Shown: piece after piece, positions 9,015-17,590 of the stretch
How the letters are laid out: each line of letters begins with the position of its first letter
Numbering within the stretch: position 1 is the first letter of the stretch
Origin: Fervidicoccaceae archaeon
GTDB taxonomy: Archaea; Thermoproteota; Thermoprotei_A; Sulfolobales; Fervidicoccaceae
Length of the DNA stretch: 64,000 nt
Direction of reading: 5' to 3'
NCBI GenBank assembly: GCA_038878695.1
Contig: JAVZVD010000001.1
Span: 248,001-312,000 of the forward strand
The notes under the pieces: model-generated
What the model was told of the DNA's origin: nothing
What the model saw: only the letters and a program-made list of their open reading frames with translations
The model's database searches: none
Position numbers and translations under genes: made by a program

Positions 9015-9773
9015 TCATACCCTTGGCGCTATCCAATAGCGCGCTTCTCCTCCTCCGACCAACTCGAACGAGATCCTCGCCGGTTGCGCTGTTCCGAAGC
9101 CGAAGGTCATCACTGTCTGCGGGGAGGCCGCTCTCAGCGTGGAAGCGATGAGTTTTACAGCATAACTAGCGCGGGCCTCATCGACTGTCGAAGAGAGATC
9201 GGTGAGGGGCTCGCCAAGGCGTAGTTCGGCTTCGTAGAGTACGTCGGCCTCCTCCGCTCTCAACACGACCGAGTTATTCGAGTACTCAAGCGTGATCTCT
9301 TCGGCCACGAGCTTAGCCTCCTGGAGCAGGACCTTCAAATCCTTGGCCTTAATCCCGAACTTCACCTGGACGTCGACTCTAGGCTCTCCTAGCATTTCGC
9401 CAGCCTCCAACGACACTGGAAGCTCGAACGACCTCGAGACGCTCGACTTCTTGTTGACGAACGTGAGCTTTAACCTCTTCTCGGATATATCGAGCGAGAG
9501 CTCGAGCGAGTCTCCTCTGAGAGCGCGCCTGACCACTCGCAGCAGCTCTCTGGTGCTCACCTTGAATCCTAGGGGCCTCTCTACCTCGAGCGACTCGAAC
9601 GAGTCAGGGGGCACGGAGAGTACAAGCATCACGGTCTTGTCCTCGCTGAGACTCCGGACGCTGATGCCCTTCTCGCTAACAAATATCGGCGCCTCGTCTA
9701 TAATTTGAGCTAGCGAGTGGGCTAGGGATTTGACCGCAAGCGCTTTAGGGAACATCATCTTGACAGAGAGCAT
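9015..9773 (-). CDS. pcn: DNA polymerase sliding clamp (PCNA)
   Basis: A 252-residue protein with the PCNA pattern: N-terminal FPKALAVKSLAHSL, the alternating beta-hairpin layout, an interdomain connector near the middle, and the C-terminal stretch ending in YWIAPRV, which matches the usual YxxAP(R/K) end. PCNA encircles DNA and tethers polymerase, ligase and FEN1. Crenarchaea often have three PCNA paralogues that form a heterotrimer; this window shows one, and which paralogue it is cannot be told from sequence alone. The gene is convergent with the helicase gene. Confidence 0.93.
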   Translation of the reverse strand: MLSVKMMFPKALAVKSLAHSLAQIIDEAPIFVSEKGISVRSLSEDKTVMLVLSVPPDSFESLEVERPLGFKVSTRELLRVVRRALRGDSLELSLDISEKRLKLTFVNKKSSVSRSFELPVSLEAGEMLGEPRVDVQVKFGIKAKDLKVLLQEAKLVAEEITLEYSNNSVVLRAEEADVLYEAELRLGEPLTDLSSTVDEARASYAVKLIASTLRAASPQTVMTFGFGTAQPARISFELVGGGEARYWIAPRV

Positions 9774-9895
9774 AAGCTTGTACCTAGTAAGCAGTCGTCA
9801 GGCCCCAGTTAAATAGATTGTAAGAGTCGAGCGGGGAGAAAGTAGAGCGGCGCGGAGAGCAAGGAAAGCTAAGATCTGATCTCGGTGTTGGCGGA
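9774..9895. promoter_or_regulatory. Divergent promoter region, PCNA and riboflavin reductase
   Basis: 122 nt between two divergent starts. On the minus strand a TATA-like TATTTAA lies at 9815-9809, about 36-42 nt upstream of the PCNA ATG. On the plus strand I see no equally clear TATA box near the TTG start at 9896; the purine-rich stretch AAGGAAAG (9861-9868) may be part of the leader. No other feature was found here. Confidence 0.4.
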
Positions 9896-10561
9896 TTGGG
9901 TAGGCCTTACGTTATAGTCACGGCAGCGATGACAGTCGACGGGCGCTTGGCCGACTCCGAGGGAGTCTGGAGGCCTCTCTGTGAGAGAGAGGCTCGGAGA
10001 TTTTCCGAGCTGCTCGAGTGGGCCGACGTTGTTGTCATCGGCTCGAGAGCTGTCAAAGACTCCAATATATCTTTCGCCCCGACTCACGCAGCTAAGCGGG
10101 CTCCTATTAAGGCGATTTTAGATGGTAGGCTATCTTTGAGTCCCGACTTGAGGGTATTCCTCAGCGGACCGCCGACTATAGTCTTCGCCTATAAGAAGTG
10201 GGCTGAGGAGCAGAAGCTTGAGGCACTGAGGGAACGTGGAGTCTTAGTGGAGCTTCTCGACGAGTATCCCTTCGCGGCGAGTACCCTGCTTGAAATATTG
10301 AGCAGAAAATATAAGGTCGAGCGGGTTCTCGTCGCTGGCGGCGGAGAGACCAATTGGACTTTCCTCTCGCAGCGGGCTTTCGATGATTACGTGGTCACCA
10401 TTTCGCCCCAATTGTTAGGCGCAGGCTACGCTCCGACGGGTCGGCTAGGGCTTAGATTCCCCGGTCTCTTGTTGCAATTGAAGGAGGTGCGATTATGCGC
10501 GTGTGGGCAGGAAGTTATTCTACGCTATAAGCCTCTGACCGCCGATGCCAAGAGTCTGTGA
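9896..10561 (+). CDS. 2,5-diamino-6-ribosylamino-pyrimidinone 5'-phosphate reductase (riboflavin pathway)
   Basis: A 221-residue RibD C-terminal-type reductase starting at TTG. Diagnostic segments are VTAAMTVDGRLAD near residues 8-20, WADVVVIGSRAV near 42-53, and LVAGGGETN near 145-153, which bind NADPH and the substrate. In archaea this stand-alone reductase acts before deamination in riboflavin and F420-type flavin synthesis. It ends 33 nt from the convergent L37e gene. The lack of an attached deaminase domain is normal for archaea. Confidence 0.88.
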   Translation: MGRPYVIVTAAMTVDGRLADSEGVWRPLCEREARRFSELLEWADVVVIGSRAVKDSNISFAPTHAAKRAPIKAILDGRLSLSPDLRVFLSGPPTIVFAYKKWAEEQKLEALRERGVLVELLDEYPFAASTLLEILSRKYKVERVLVAGGGETNWTFLSQRAFDDYVVTISPQLLGAGYAPTGRLGLRFPGLLLQLKEVRLCACGQEVILRYKPLTADAKSL

Positions 10562-10593
10562 CCTCATTCCTAAAGATTCGTCGCCTAATCATT

Positions 10594-10782
10594 TTAAACT
10601 ACCCTTACTCGATTGACCTTTTTATTCTGCCACGAGTATCTTCTCAGGCGGCGAGAGGCGCCGAAACCGCAGGCGGCGCAGCGCTTTTTAGAGACGTTAT
10701 AACTGGTTCTCCCACACCTTCTACATCTAATGTGCGTCTTACTCCTGCCGTGCTTGCCAAACGAGGTAGTGCCCTTCACCAC
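10594..10782 (-). CDS. rpl37e: Large subunit ribosomal protein L37e
   Basis: A 62-residue, very basic protein with the four-cysteine zinc ribbon CRRC and CAAC (about residues 20-38) and the N-terminal [17 protein letters not shown] segment characteristic of L37e. It follows the Lsm gene on the same strand by 64 nt; the Lsm-L37e pair is conserved across archaea. Confidence 0.96.
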   Translation of the reverse strand: MVKGTTSFGKHGRSKTHIRCRRCGRTSYNVSKKRCAACGFGASRRLRRYSWQNKKVNRVRVV

Positions 10783-10846
10783 GGCTTAGTACCTCGCGCT
10801 ATTCGAGCTCAATCTCACCCGGGCGACAACATCCTAGGCTTTCTCC

Positions 10847-11080
10847 TCATTCTATGGGAGCCGGAGAGACGAGTATCACGTTATCTCCGCGTATAACCAC
10901 GAGGCCGAGCTTCCTATTGTTACCGGAGTCGGGTAAGATCTCCTCGGCGTCGTCTAGGACGATATTCAGGTGATAGTCGAAGCTTTTGAGCCTTCCGCGG
11001 ACCTCTTTATTGCCTTTAAGCTTCACGAGCACGACTTTGCCTATCGACGCGGCTAGTAGTTTGTGAGCCGTCTCGCTCAA
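10847..11080 (-). CDS. Sm-like archaeal RNA-binding protein (Lsm/SmAP)
   Basis: A 77-residue Sm-fold protein. The Sm1 motif is seen as [19 protein letters not shown] and [11 protein letters not shown]; the Sm2 motif as [14 protein letters not shown], in which IRGDNV is the classic loop. Archaeal Lsm proteins form heptameric rings that bind U-rich RNA. A TATA-like TTTAAAT on the minus strand near 11131-11137 lies about 55 nt upstream of the ATG. Operon with L37e. Confidence 0.95.
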   Translation of the reverse strand: MSETAHKLLAASIGKVVLVKLKGNKEVRGRLKSFDYHLNIVLDDAEEILPDSGNNRKLGLVVIRGDNVILVSPAPIE

Positions 11081-11269
11081 CGCTCTTCACCGCTTGGAAG
11101 GACTACTCGAGAAGAGGCGAGCGCGCGGTGGTAATTTAAACGTACGGGGCTCGTTCTTGGTCGCTTCATACCGATGATCCGAGCCTACTACAAGAGGGCC
11201 CGGACAATAAATTTTACTACCATCGAGAAGAGGTCTCGCCGACGCTCCCAGTGAGAACGGCGGTGAGAG

Positions 11270-11758
11270 TTGAGAAGGTATCACCTCTCCAAGAAGGAGA
11301 AGAGAGTCCTAGCCAAGCGCGTAGCCGACTCTCTCGGATTGAAAGTGGAACTCGATGACGTCGAGGTAGTAATCATCGAGGGAGAGCTTAGGTTGTACCT
11401 GGCCGAGGGCGTACCCTTCGTGGCGGCTTTACCCGACGGGACGCTCGTGCCGCACTTATTCCTACTCTCACGGAGGGGGCACTGCTTTTTGCCGAAGATC
11501 GTCGTGGACTCGGGCGCGGTGGAACCTATAGGGAGAGGGGCCGACGTGCTTGCCCCTGGGGTTAGACGCGTGGTCGGAGAGTTCAAGTCAGGCGCCATTG
11601 TAGCGGTAATTAATGAGAGCGAAAGGTTGGCAGCCGTTGCGAGATCCCTCTACAGCTCCGAGGAGATCAGTCAGGCGAGGCGGGGAAAGGTGGCGCTCAC
11701 ACTTCATCATCCGAACGACCCGCTCTGGAAACTAGGGCTCTCGCTGATCAGACTTTGA
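11270..11758 (+). CDS. PUA-domain RNA-binding protein (DUF1947-type)
   Basis: A 162-residue protein from a TTG start. The N-terminal half (to about residue 75) has a DUF1947-like pre-PUA domain and the C-terminal half is a PUA domain, visible as IVVDSGAVEPIGRGADVLAPGV followed by GAIVAV and later GKVALTLHHPNDPLW. Archaeal members resemble the MCT-1/eIF2D PUA proteins, so a role in translation or RNA modification is likely but not shown. A TATA-like ATAAATTTTA lies at about 11206-11215. Confidence 0.82.
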   Translation: MRRYHLSKKEKRVLAKRVADSLGLKVELDDVEVVIIEGELRLYLAEGVPFVAALPDGTLVPHLFLLSRRGHCFLPKIVVDSGAVEPIGRGADVLAPGVRRVVGEFKSGAIVAVINESERLAAVARSLYSSEEISQARRGKVALTLHHPNDPLWKLGLSLIRL

Positions 11759-11818
11759 GAAGCTTTCGCGTCAAATTAGAGATAAAAAGAAAAGAAGAAA
11801 GACTCCCTATCTCTCGCG

Positions 11819-13882
11819 TCAGAGGAGCCTAATAACCTCTCCATTGTTCGGGGCGAGTATTTGAGTCTGGTGCAGACCGAGTTTGTACCTATTTCTTTGC
11901 AGAGAGCTAGCGAGAGCCGAGATGGCCGCCGGCTCTCCGTGGTTCAGTACTATCATCTTCGGTTTAGGTCTCAACCTATATAAGAAGTCGAGAAGCTCTG
12001 CTCTATCGCTGTGCCCGCTGAAGCCCTCTACGCTGAGGACCTCCAGGTTTACCTTCCACGAGACCAATCGTCCCTCCGGCAACATGAAGAAGACTTCGCG
12101 CGCCCCATCCTTTATCTTACGCCCCAGAGTTCCTTGGACTTGGTAGCTAACGAAGATCAGGGCGTTCTTTGGATCTTCGCAGAGCAGCTTGAAGTACTCC
12201 ACGCTCGGTCCACCGTTGAGCATGCCGCTAGTTGCTATTATTATGGAGGGGCCCTTCTCGAGGAGCTCTTCTCTTGTGTTGCCTCTCCCGCTAACTTCGA
12301 TGAAATTCTCCGACTTGAAGGGATCCTCGCCGGCCTCGATTCTCCTCCTCACATCTGGAGCTAGGAGCTCCGGGTAGTGCGTGTGGAGAGCGGTGACCTC
12401 GGAGACCATGCCCTCCACGTAGATTGGTACATCTCGGGGAAGTAGCCCCCTCTCTATCGCATCATGCAAGACGAGAAGGATCTCCTGACCGCGCCCGACG
12501 GCCATGACGGGCACGAGCACTTTTCCTGATCTCTCGATCACGCGCTTGACGGCTTCGACGAATCTCTGCTCGGCATCAGTTCGATCGGGCAGCTCGGTAG
12601 CCCCATATGTGCTCTCCATTATGAGGGTCTCGACTCTGGGAAACACGCAGTTGGCTCTATTGAGGAGCTTCGTGTTCGCGAATCTGAAGTCCGAAGTATA
12701 AACGATGTTGTAAAGCCCGTTTCCTATGTGAAGATGCACCATGGCCGAGCCCAAGATGTGACCGGCGTCGTAGAGGGTCATCCTCACATCGGGGGCTATG
12801 TCTGTCACTTCTCCGTAATCGACGGGTATTGTATGCAACAATGCTCTTCTTATCTCTCTCTGTGAGTATGGGGGAAGACGCCCCTCCTTCGATGTGACTT
12901 CGAGATAATCTAGCTGAACTAGGGCCATTATGTCGCGCGTGGCCTTAGTAGCGTAGATCGGCCCGTTATAGCCGTACTTCGTGAGTAAAGGCACGAGGCC
13001 GCTGTGATCTAAGTGAGCGTGGGTCACGATTACAGCGTCTAGCTCCTCGAGGTTGAACTCCTCCTCGTCCAAGCTGGGTGCGGCGTCGGGGAACTGCGTA
13101 GAACCAGGGTTTATCCCAACGTCGAGTAGTATCTTGCTTTCGGGGGTCTCAACCAATATAGCAGATCTCCCCACCTCTTTGAATCCCCCCAATGCGACGA
13201 GCCTCAGCGAGCCGCCCTTGAAGAGGATCTCTCTATGTATCCTCTCCCCAACGGCTCTGAGCACGGATCTCCTGTAGGAGCTCTCCTCTACTAGCTGCGA
13301 CAAAATCGAGTCCAGTATCTTGGACTCGGCCGGTGGAGCGCGCACCACAACGGGTCTCCAGCCGGTGACAGCTATAATCTCTCTCCTCATGACGCCGCCC
13401 TTGCCTATCACGAGGCCCGGCCTCTCGGCCTTTATGATGACTTCGCCCAACACGTCGTCGAACTCTATCCCTTTGATCTCGGCTTCGCGCGGGACCAGGG
13501 AGTAGATAATCCTCTTGGTCTCGTCCTTCGGCTTCCTTATGCTGGGATCGGTCCTAATGACCACTCTCTTCTTAATTCTATGAGCGAGCTCTCGGATCAC
13601 TTCCATTTTATCGAGTATTGCTCTAGGATTCTTCACGTAAATAGCGATCTCGGGGCCCTCGAACTCCACCGTCGAAATCTCTGTTTCCGATGGTATAAGC
13701 TCGGCTAAACTCTTCCTTAACTCTTGGAGCAGTTTTTTACCTCTGCTCTCTTCTCTCGTCCTCTCCGTGCTCGAGCCCACTTCTGTTTCCACCCACGCGA
13801 GAGATGCTGCTCCCGCTCTAGCGCGGGATGCAGCAATAGCATTGAGCGTTGGAGCATTGAAACGTTCGAGGATCTGTGACAA
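11819..13882 (-). CDS. fttA: FttA (aCPSF1) transcription-termination ribonuclease
   Basis: A 687-residue protein with two N-terminal KH domains (about 50-200; GKGG at 160-163), a metallo-beta-lactamase core with HAHLDH at 288-293, and a beta-CASP domain that interrupts it, with later GHILGSAM, STYGATE, GHSDRAE and NHGE motifs giving the remaining metal ligands. FttA cleaves nascent RNA and terminates transcription in archaea. The frame is some 40-50 residues longer at the N-terminus than the usual family start, so an internal start (for example a GTG near 13792) is possible. It lies 28 nt downstream of the proteasome beta gene, as often seen in crenarchaea. Confidence 0.94.
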   Translation of the reverse strand: MSQILERFNAPTLNAIAASRARAGAASLAWVETEVGSSTERTREESRGKKLLQELRKSLAELIPSETEISTVEFEGPEIAIYVKNPRAILDKMEVIRELAHRIKKRVVIRTDPSIRKPKDETKRIIYSLVPREAEIKGIEFDDVLGEVIIKAERPGLVIGKGGVMRREIIAVTGWRPVVVRAPPAESKILDSILSQLVEESSYRRSVLRAVGERIHREILFKGGSLRLVALGGFKEVGRSAILVETPESKILLDVGINPGSTQFPDAAPSLDEEEFNLEELDAVIVTHAHLDHSGLVPLLTKYGYNGPIYATKATRDIMALVQLDYLEVTSKEGRLPPYSQREIRRALLHTIPVDYGEVTDIAPDVRMTLYDAGHILGSAMVHLHIGNGLYNIVYTSDFRFANTKLLNRANCVFPRVETLIMESTYGATELPDRTDAEQRFVEAVKRVIERSGKVLVPVMAVGRGQEILLVLHDAIERGLLPRDVPIYVEGMVSEVTALHTHYPELLAPDVRRRIEAGEDPFKSENFIEVSGRGNTREELLEKGPSIIIATSGMLNGGPSVEYFKLLCEDPKNALIFVSYQVQGTLGRKIKDGAREVFFMLPEGRLVSWKVNLEVLSVEGFSGHSDRAELLDFLYRLRPKPKMIVLNHGEPAAISALASSLQRNRYKLGLHQTQILAPNNGEVIRLL

Positions 13883-13910
13883 AATGTAGATATTGGGAGA
13901 TTTATAGACT

Positions 13911-14495
13911 TCACGAGAGGAGCTCCGTCTTCTCTTCGACGCGCTCCTTCTCTATTATCAATGTGTCTACGCCATCGCCTGTAGCGGCGTCGCGCCTTAG
14001 AGCGGCTTTGATCGCTTTCACAGCGAGCCTCCTGGCTTCCTCCGTCGATAGATCCTCGCTGTATTCGCTCTCTATAATTCCCATCGCTATCGGGGTGCCG
14101 CTGCCCGTGGCTATGTACTTGTCCTCTATGATACCCCCGTACCAATCTAGTCCGAACAACCTGGGCTCCGTGTCGTAGCCCGCCACTATTAGCTGGACAA
14201 GCAATGGGAAGAGCTTGTAGCTGTACAAGATCTGCGACAAATAATGAGCTGCCAGCCTAACCGTGACCGGATGCTTTGCGGTCAACGTGTAATACTTCAA
14301 GGAGCTCTCGAGATAGTCGGCTAAGGCTTGAGCGTCAGCGACGAGCCCCGCCGTGGTGATCGCTATTTTATCCCACACTCTCACGATCTTCTTGGTTCTT
14401 CGGTGAGCGACATAGTAGCCAGCCGTAGCTCGCTTGTCGGCCGCGAGCACCACGCCCTCTCTTACCAGTATACCAACCGTAGTCGTCCCATGCAA
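13911..14495 (-). CDS. psmB: Proteasome beta subunit
   Basis: A 194-residue Ntn hydrolase. The N-terminus reads MHG followed by TTTVGI, so Thr4 would become the catalytic N-terminal threonine after removal of a very short propeptide. LAADKRATAGYYV supplies the Asp/Lys pair (Lys near residue 36) and GSGTPIAMG the Ser/Gly loop. The start is a TTG at 14495; the frame is open up to a stop about 60 nt further upstream, so an unusual longer propeptide with a non-canonical start is not excluded. It is cotranscribed with fttA by position. Confidence 0.93.
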   Translation of the reverse strand: MHGTTTVGILVREGVVLAADKRATAGYYVAHRRTKKIVRVWDKIAITTAGLVADAQALADYLESSLKYYTLTAKHPVTVRLAAHYLSQILYSYKLFPLLVQLIVAGYDTEPRLFGLDWYGGIIEDKYIATGSGTPIAMGIIESEYSEDLSTEEARRLAVKAIKAALRRDAATGDGVDTLIIEKERVEEKTELLS

Positions 14496-14600
14496 CGGGG
14501 CCCTATGCGGCGGGGGCGAGCCGACGAAGGCCTCATGGTGCAGCTCCTTTCACCCCTCGAGAACCCTCGAGAACCGAGCAATACTCTAAGAGCTACGGCC
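14496..14600 (-). promoter_or_regulatory. psmB upstream region with short tandem repeat
   Basis: The spacer upstream of psmB contains a direct repeat of CCCTCGAGAA at 14554-14563 and 14564-14573. A strong TATA-like TTTATATTAA on the minus strand (about 14609-14600) overlaps the end of the upstream E1-like gene, about 105 nt before the TTG. The repeat lies between that TATA box and the start, where a regulator could act. No binding protein can be named. Confidence 0.35.
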
Positions 14601-15353
14601 TTAATATAAACGGGAGCACACGGGACAGCGCGGATCCCGCGCGACCTCGGCACCGAGGGCCGTCCCGCTTTTCAGGTCCACGAAAATCAGCCTGCCCACG
14701 AGGGGTTCTCCTACTCCGGCGAGGAGCTTCAGCGCCTCCCCCGCTTGAATTGAACCGATTACACCGACCGCAGCGCCCACTACGCTTGTACACCTGCGAC
14801 CTTTCACGGACCCGAAGGTGCACGCGAGACAGGGCCCCTTCCTCGCTATGATCGTCATAACGTGTCCTTGCCAGCCTTCGACGGCTGCGTGCACTAGCGG
14901 TATCCCGCGCCTCACGGCCTCTTCGTTGAGCCTGAGCTTATCTTCCCAGTCATCGAGGCAGTCCACTACAACATCGACTCCATCTAATAATCTCTCGAGG
15001 ACCCCTGACCTCGCGTCGGCCACCACTCCTTCAACCGATATCTCCGGGTTGAGGTCGCTCAGCCTAGCCGCGGCCGCGGCGACTTTGAACGACCCCATGT
15101 CGCTCTCTCCATAGAGGACCTGCCTGTTTAGGTTCGAGCGCTCTACACGATCCACGTCGATCAGCACGAGCCTACCAACGCCGGCCGCCGCCAAGTAGAG
15201 CGCCACAGCGCTGCCAAGTCCTCCCAGCCCTACGATGAGTGCACTCGACGACTCTAAGGCCTCCTGACCAGCCGCCCCAATGGCGGCCAATTGTCTGCAG
15301 TACCTGCTCGAAGACCAAGCCGGGGCCCAGCCGGAGCTACTGACTAGACTCAC
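14601..15353 (-). CDS. E1-like ThiF/MoeB/UbaA adenylyltransferase
   Basis: A 250-residue Rossmann-fold enzyme: RYCRQ at 17-21, GLGGLG at 42-47, DVDRVERSNLNRQ at 66-78, DCLDDWEDK near 131-139. Two CxxC pairs (175/178 and 243/246) bind structural zinc, and Cys188 in GRRCTS is the likely catalytic cysteine. Such enzymes adenylate the C-terminal Gly-Gly of ubiquitin-like sulfur carriers (SAMP, ThiS, MoaD) for tRNA thiolation or cofactor synthesis. It overlaps the start of the upstream Cys-rich gene end by 4 nt, suggesting coupling. No carrier gene is adjacent. Confidence 0.88.
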   Translation of the reverse strand: MSLVSSSGWAPAWSSSRYCRQLAAIGAAGQEALESSSALIVGLGGLGSAVALYLAAAGVGRLVLIDVDRVERSNLNRQVLYGESDMGSFKVAAAAARLSDLNPEISVEGVVADARSGVLERLLDGVDVVVDCLDDWEDKLRLNEEAVRRGIPLVHAAVEGWQGHVMTIIARKGPCLACTFGSVKGRRCTSVVGAAVGVIGSIQAGEALKLLAGVGEPLVGRLIFVDLKSGTALGAEVARDPRCPVCSRLY

Positions 15354-15784
15354 AGTTCCTCCCTGAGTTTGCCTCCATATCTCCTCAAGAGCAATCTTTT
15401 CGCCTTGAGATCTAACGCACCTTCTTTCTCCATTTCGCCGCCGCGAGCTTCCTCCTCGGGAGCTTTCCTCTGTTTAGTCCAGCCACAGGTGCCGTCCGGT
15501 AGCATATAGTTCAGCTTACACGTGGCATATTGACACGAATAGCCGATGCAGTCGTCTCCCACCCATCTACAGAAGACCCTCAAGTTCCCCGACCTATCAC
15601 GCAGCGGCACGTATGTCCTCTTTTCGCACCAGAAGAGGGGGCACGTGGGGGTGCACTGCCCGTTGAGCGGAGCCGGGCTCGGAGGGCTGTGTTCTCGCCC
15701 TCTCCCTCCTTCCTCTCTAGGCCGAAAAACGCGAGAGGGGCCCCCTAACCTCTCACTCTTATCGCGCATGGATTCATCCCACAC
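15350..15784 (-). CDS. Cysteine-rich hypothetical protein coupled to the E1-like enzyme
   Basis: A 144-residue protein with nine cysteines clustered in residues 44-100 (CTPTC, FWC, FCRW, DDCIGYSC, ATC, TCGW), flanked by a charged N-terminus and a basic C-terminal helix. The spacing suggests one or two zinc or iron-sulfur sites. I do not recognise the family. It overlaps the E1-like gene by 4 nt, so the two are probably made together and could act in the same sulfur-transfer or modification pathway; that is inference from context. Confidence 0.62.
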   Translation of the reverse strand: MWDESMRDKSERLGGPSRVFRPREEGGRGREHSPPSPAPLNGQCTPTCPLFWCEKRTYVPLRDRSGNLRVFCRWVGDDCIGYSCQYATCKLNYMLPDGTCGWTKQRKAPEEEARGGEMEKEGALDLKAKRLLLRRYGGKLREEL

Positions 15785-15839
15785 GTCGAATAACCGACTC
15801 CTGAGAATACATCTCGTGGCCCTACTTGGAATGTCCCGG

Positions 15840-16412
15840 CTAGGGCTTGAACCATTCTAGGCTCGCGTACTTAATTTTCTTTTCACCGCAATGAATAGCT
15901 ATGATGAACTTCTTCTTCACGCTGTGGCTTAGTCTGCCGGCTCTGACGAGTTCGGCCGGATCTATCGTAGCGTCTCCCCGGAACACGTGTACTAGAAACG
16001 GAGCATGGTCTATCCCGGGCCCCTCCCGGTAGAGGCTGTAATCGCTCCCGAACTTCAGGCCGCTCCTCACGATGTAACCGCGCTCTCTAAGATCTCTATA
16101 AACGTCGTAGAGCATCTTGAATTCCGGGATCCTCTGCTCCGCTATCTTCTCGAGTTCCTCTGGCTCTAATCTTCTATCATTCTCGTAAACTTCGAGCGCG
16201 CCCTTCTCCGCTAGGTAAAGAGCCTCTACGAGAGAGAGCTCTAAGACTTCGTTGTAGTCTATTGGTCTTGGCTTCCGTATACCGAAGGGTTTTCCGAAGA
16301 AGCCCCTACGGTATAGCGCGGATGCCTTGGCGGGGTCCGACACGAGTACTCTAATTCCCTGGAGGATAGCTCTGGGCTTCTCAGCCTGTGAGTGCGAGAT
16401 ATCTGAAGACAT
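15840..16412 (-). CDS. endA: tRNA-splicing endonuclease
   Basis: A 190-residue protein with the C-terminal catalytic domain of archaeal splicing endonucleases. The expected triad is seen as Tyr128 (LYREG), His136 (DHAPFLVHV) and Lys167 (VKKKFIIA). The N-terminal domain is also present. The enzyme cuts bulge-helix-bulge introns, and a tRNA-Leu intron of this type is present at 48277-48377. In crenarchaea the enzyme is often a heterotetramer with a structural paralogue, not found in this window. The gene overlaps the upstream PhoU-like gene by 32 nt. Confidence 0.93.
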   Translation of the reverse strand: MSSDISHSQAEKPRAILQGIRVLVSDPAKASALYRRGFFGKPFGIRKPRPIDYNEVLELSLVEALYLAEKGALEVYENDRRLEPEELEKIAEQRIPEFKMLYDVYRDLRERGYIVRSGLKFGSDYSLYREGPGIDHAPFLVHVFRGDATIDPAELVRAGRLSHSVKKKFIIAIHCGEKKIKYASLEWFKP

Positions 16413-17070
16413 GGCTTGCTTCCCTTATCTTATCGCTAGCCTCTTCGGCCACGCTTAGCGCCTCCTTTGTCAAGAACAAATGAGGTAGGTTCCGCGTGTT
16501 TTCTAGAATCCTTAACAACATCTTTCTGTACTTGAGGTCCATTTCGTCCTCGGAGGCTAATATCTCGGCGTGGATCTCGTGTAGCTTACTCCTACCCGCA
16601 GCTAGGCTCTTGGCGGCCTCGCGCAGCTTCCTCACCATCTGAAGCAGTCCCCCACTCATCTGAAGCAGTCCCTCTAGAACTTCTTTGCTCGCGCCTTCGT
16701 CATTGAAGTTCGTTAACAGTGTGAGCCTGTGAGCTAATTCGTCTATGTATTGAGCCAGGGAGTCCAAGTGCAGCATGGCAAATACGTACATCTCTTTGTT
16801 TAAGAGATTTGGAGAAACTCTTATCAGATACTCCATTACTTCTTCTTTCTTCTTTTGAGCTTCCTCCTTTAGTGCTCTCACGTTGTCGTAGGCCTTCCTT
16901 ACCAACTCGATCTTGCCCTCAGACAGAGTCGTCGCCATTTCGACTACGCGCGCAGTCTCCTTCTCTATTATGTCTAGTATTTCGACAAATTCCTCTCTCA
17001 AATTTAGCTCGGCAATGCTGATCTCGTCGGATCTCTCAAACCTATAGGTACCACTCATATTTAGGACCAC
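16381..17070 (-). CDS. PhoU-like DUF47 helical protein
   Basis: A 229-residue all-helical protein with the pattern of DUF47 (PhoU-like) proteins, including repeated heptads and acidic positions (EEFVEILDIIEKE, HLDSLAQYIDELAHR, LASEDEMDLKYRKML). DUF47 proteins usually pair with Pit-type phosphate transporters, but no transporter is next to it; the neighbours are endA and a coiled-coil protein. The segment LLQMSGGLLQM comes from a tandem DNA duplication near 16635-16675. The start codon could also be the ATG encoding Met5. Confidence 0.75.
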   Translation of the reverse strand: MVLNMSGTYRFERSDEISIAELNLREEFVEILDIIEKETARVVEMATTLSEGKIELVRKAYDNVRALKEEAQKKKEEVMEYLIRVSPNLLNKEMYVFAMLHLDSLAQYIDELAHRLTLLTNFNDEGASKEVLEGLLQMSGGLLQMVRKLREAAKSLAAGRSKLHEIHAEILASEDEMDLKYRKMLLRILENTRNLPHLFLTKEALSVAEEASDKIREASHVFRYLALTG

Positions 17071-17108
17071 TTCCGAGTATGAGGGCTCGACTGGCTCTCC
17101 ACGGAGTG

Positions 17109-17528
17109 CTAATCGCCGCTGTCTTTAAACCATTTCTGTGCAACGGTTCTAAGCTGCTTGACCTCCTCGAGGCTCCGTAGTATCAACTCAATGTTGTCTC
17201 GCAGCGCCCCCTCCTCTCTCGAAGCCACGTCGAAGAGCTTCCTCAACACGTCTTCTTCAACGTCTGAATCGACCAGAGCTATATAATCAGCGAGAGCCCT
17301 GTGGTACTCATTTACGAGATCCTCGGAGCGGCTTAGTCGAGCCAGAGCCTTGTTAAGACCTCTCCTATAGGCAACCCCCTGCTTGAGGAGCTCTACTATC
17401 TCTCTCTGAGCCTCTCTCTTCACGCTCTCGCTCGGCGCCTCTAGAGCCTCCATGAGCCTCTTGATCTCGTTAATCAACTTGTAGCGACTATCAATGAACT
17501 CCTCGATTTTGGTCAAGTCGTTGGGCAA
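17109..17528 (-). CDS. Hypothetical helical/coiled-coil protein
   Basis: 139 residues, almost all helix-forming and highly charged, with heptad-like patterns (residues 5-60 and 100-130) and no cysteines, transmembrane segment or known motif. It starts 38 nt upstream of the PhoU-like gene on the same strand and may form a complex with that equally helical protein. I do not recognise the family. Confidence 0.65.
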   Translation of the reverse strand: MPNDLTKIEEFIDSRYKLINEIKRLMEALEAPSESVKREAQREIVELLKQGVAYRRGLNKALARLSRSEDLVNEYHRALADYIALVDSDVEEDVLRKLFDVASREEGALRDNIELILRSLEEVKQLRTVAQKWFKDSGD

Positions 17529-17590
17529 AGCATCGCACCGACGCCAGTGCTTATAGTTCTCTCGCGGGAGACCGAAAAAAGGTGTTCTCC

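Noticed and set aside
15826-15860. tRNA T-arm-like GGTTCAAGCCC on the minus strand
   Set aside because: It is the C-terminal coding sequence of endA (EWFKP and stop); no acceptor, D or anticodon arm can be built around it.
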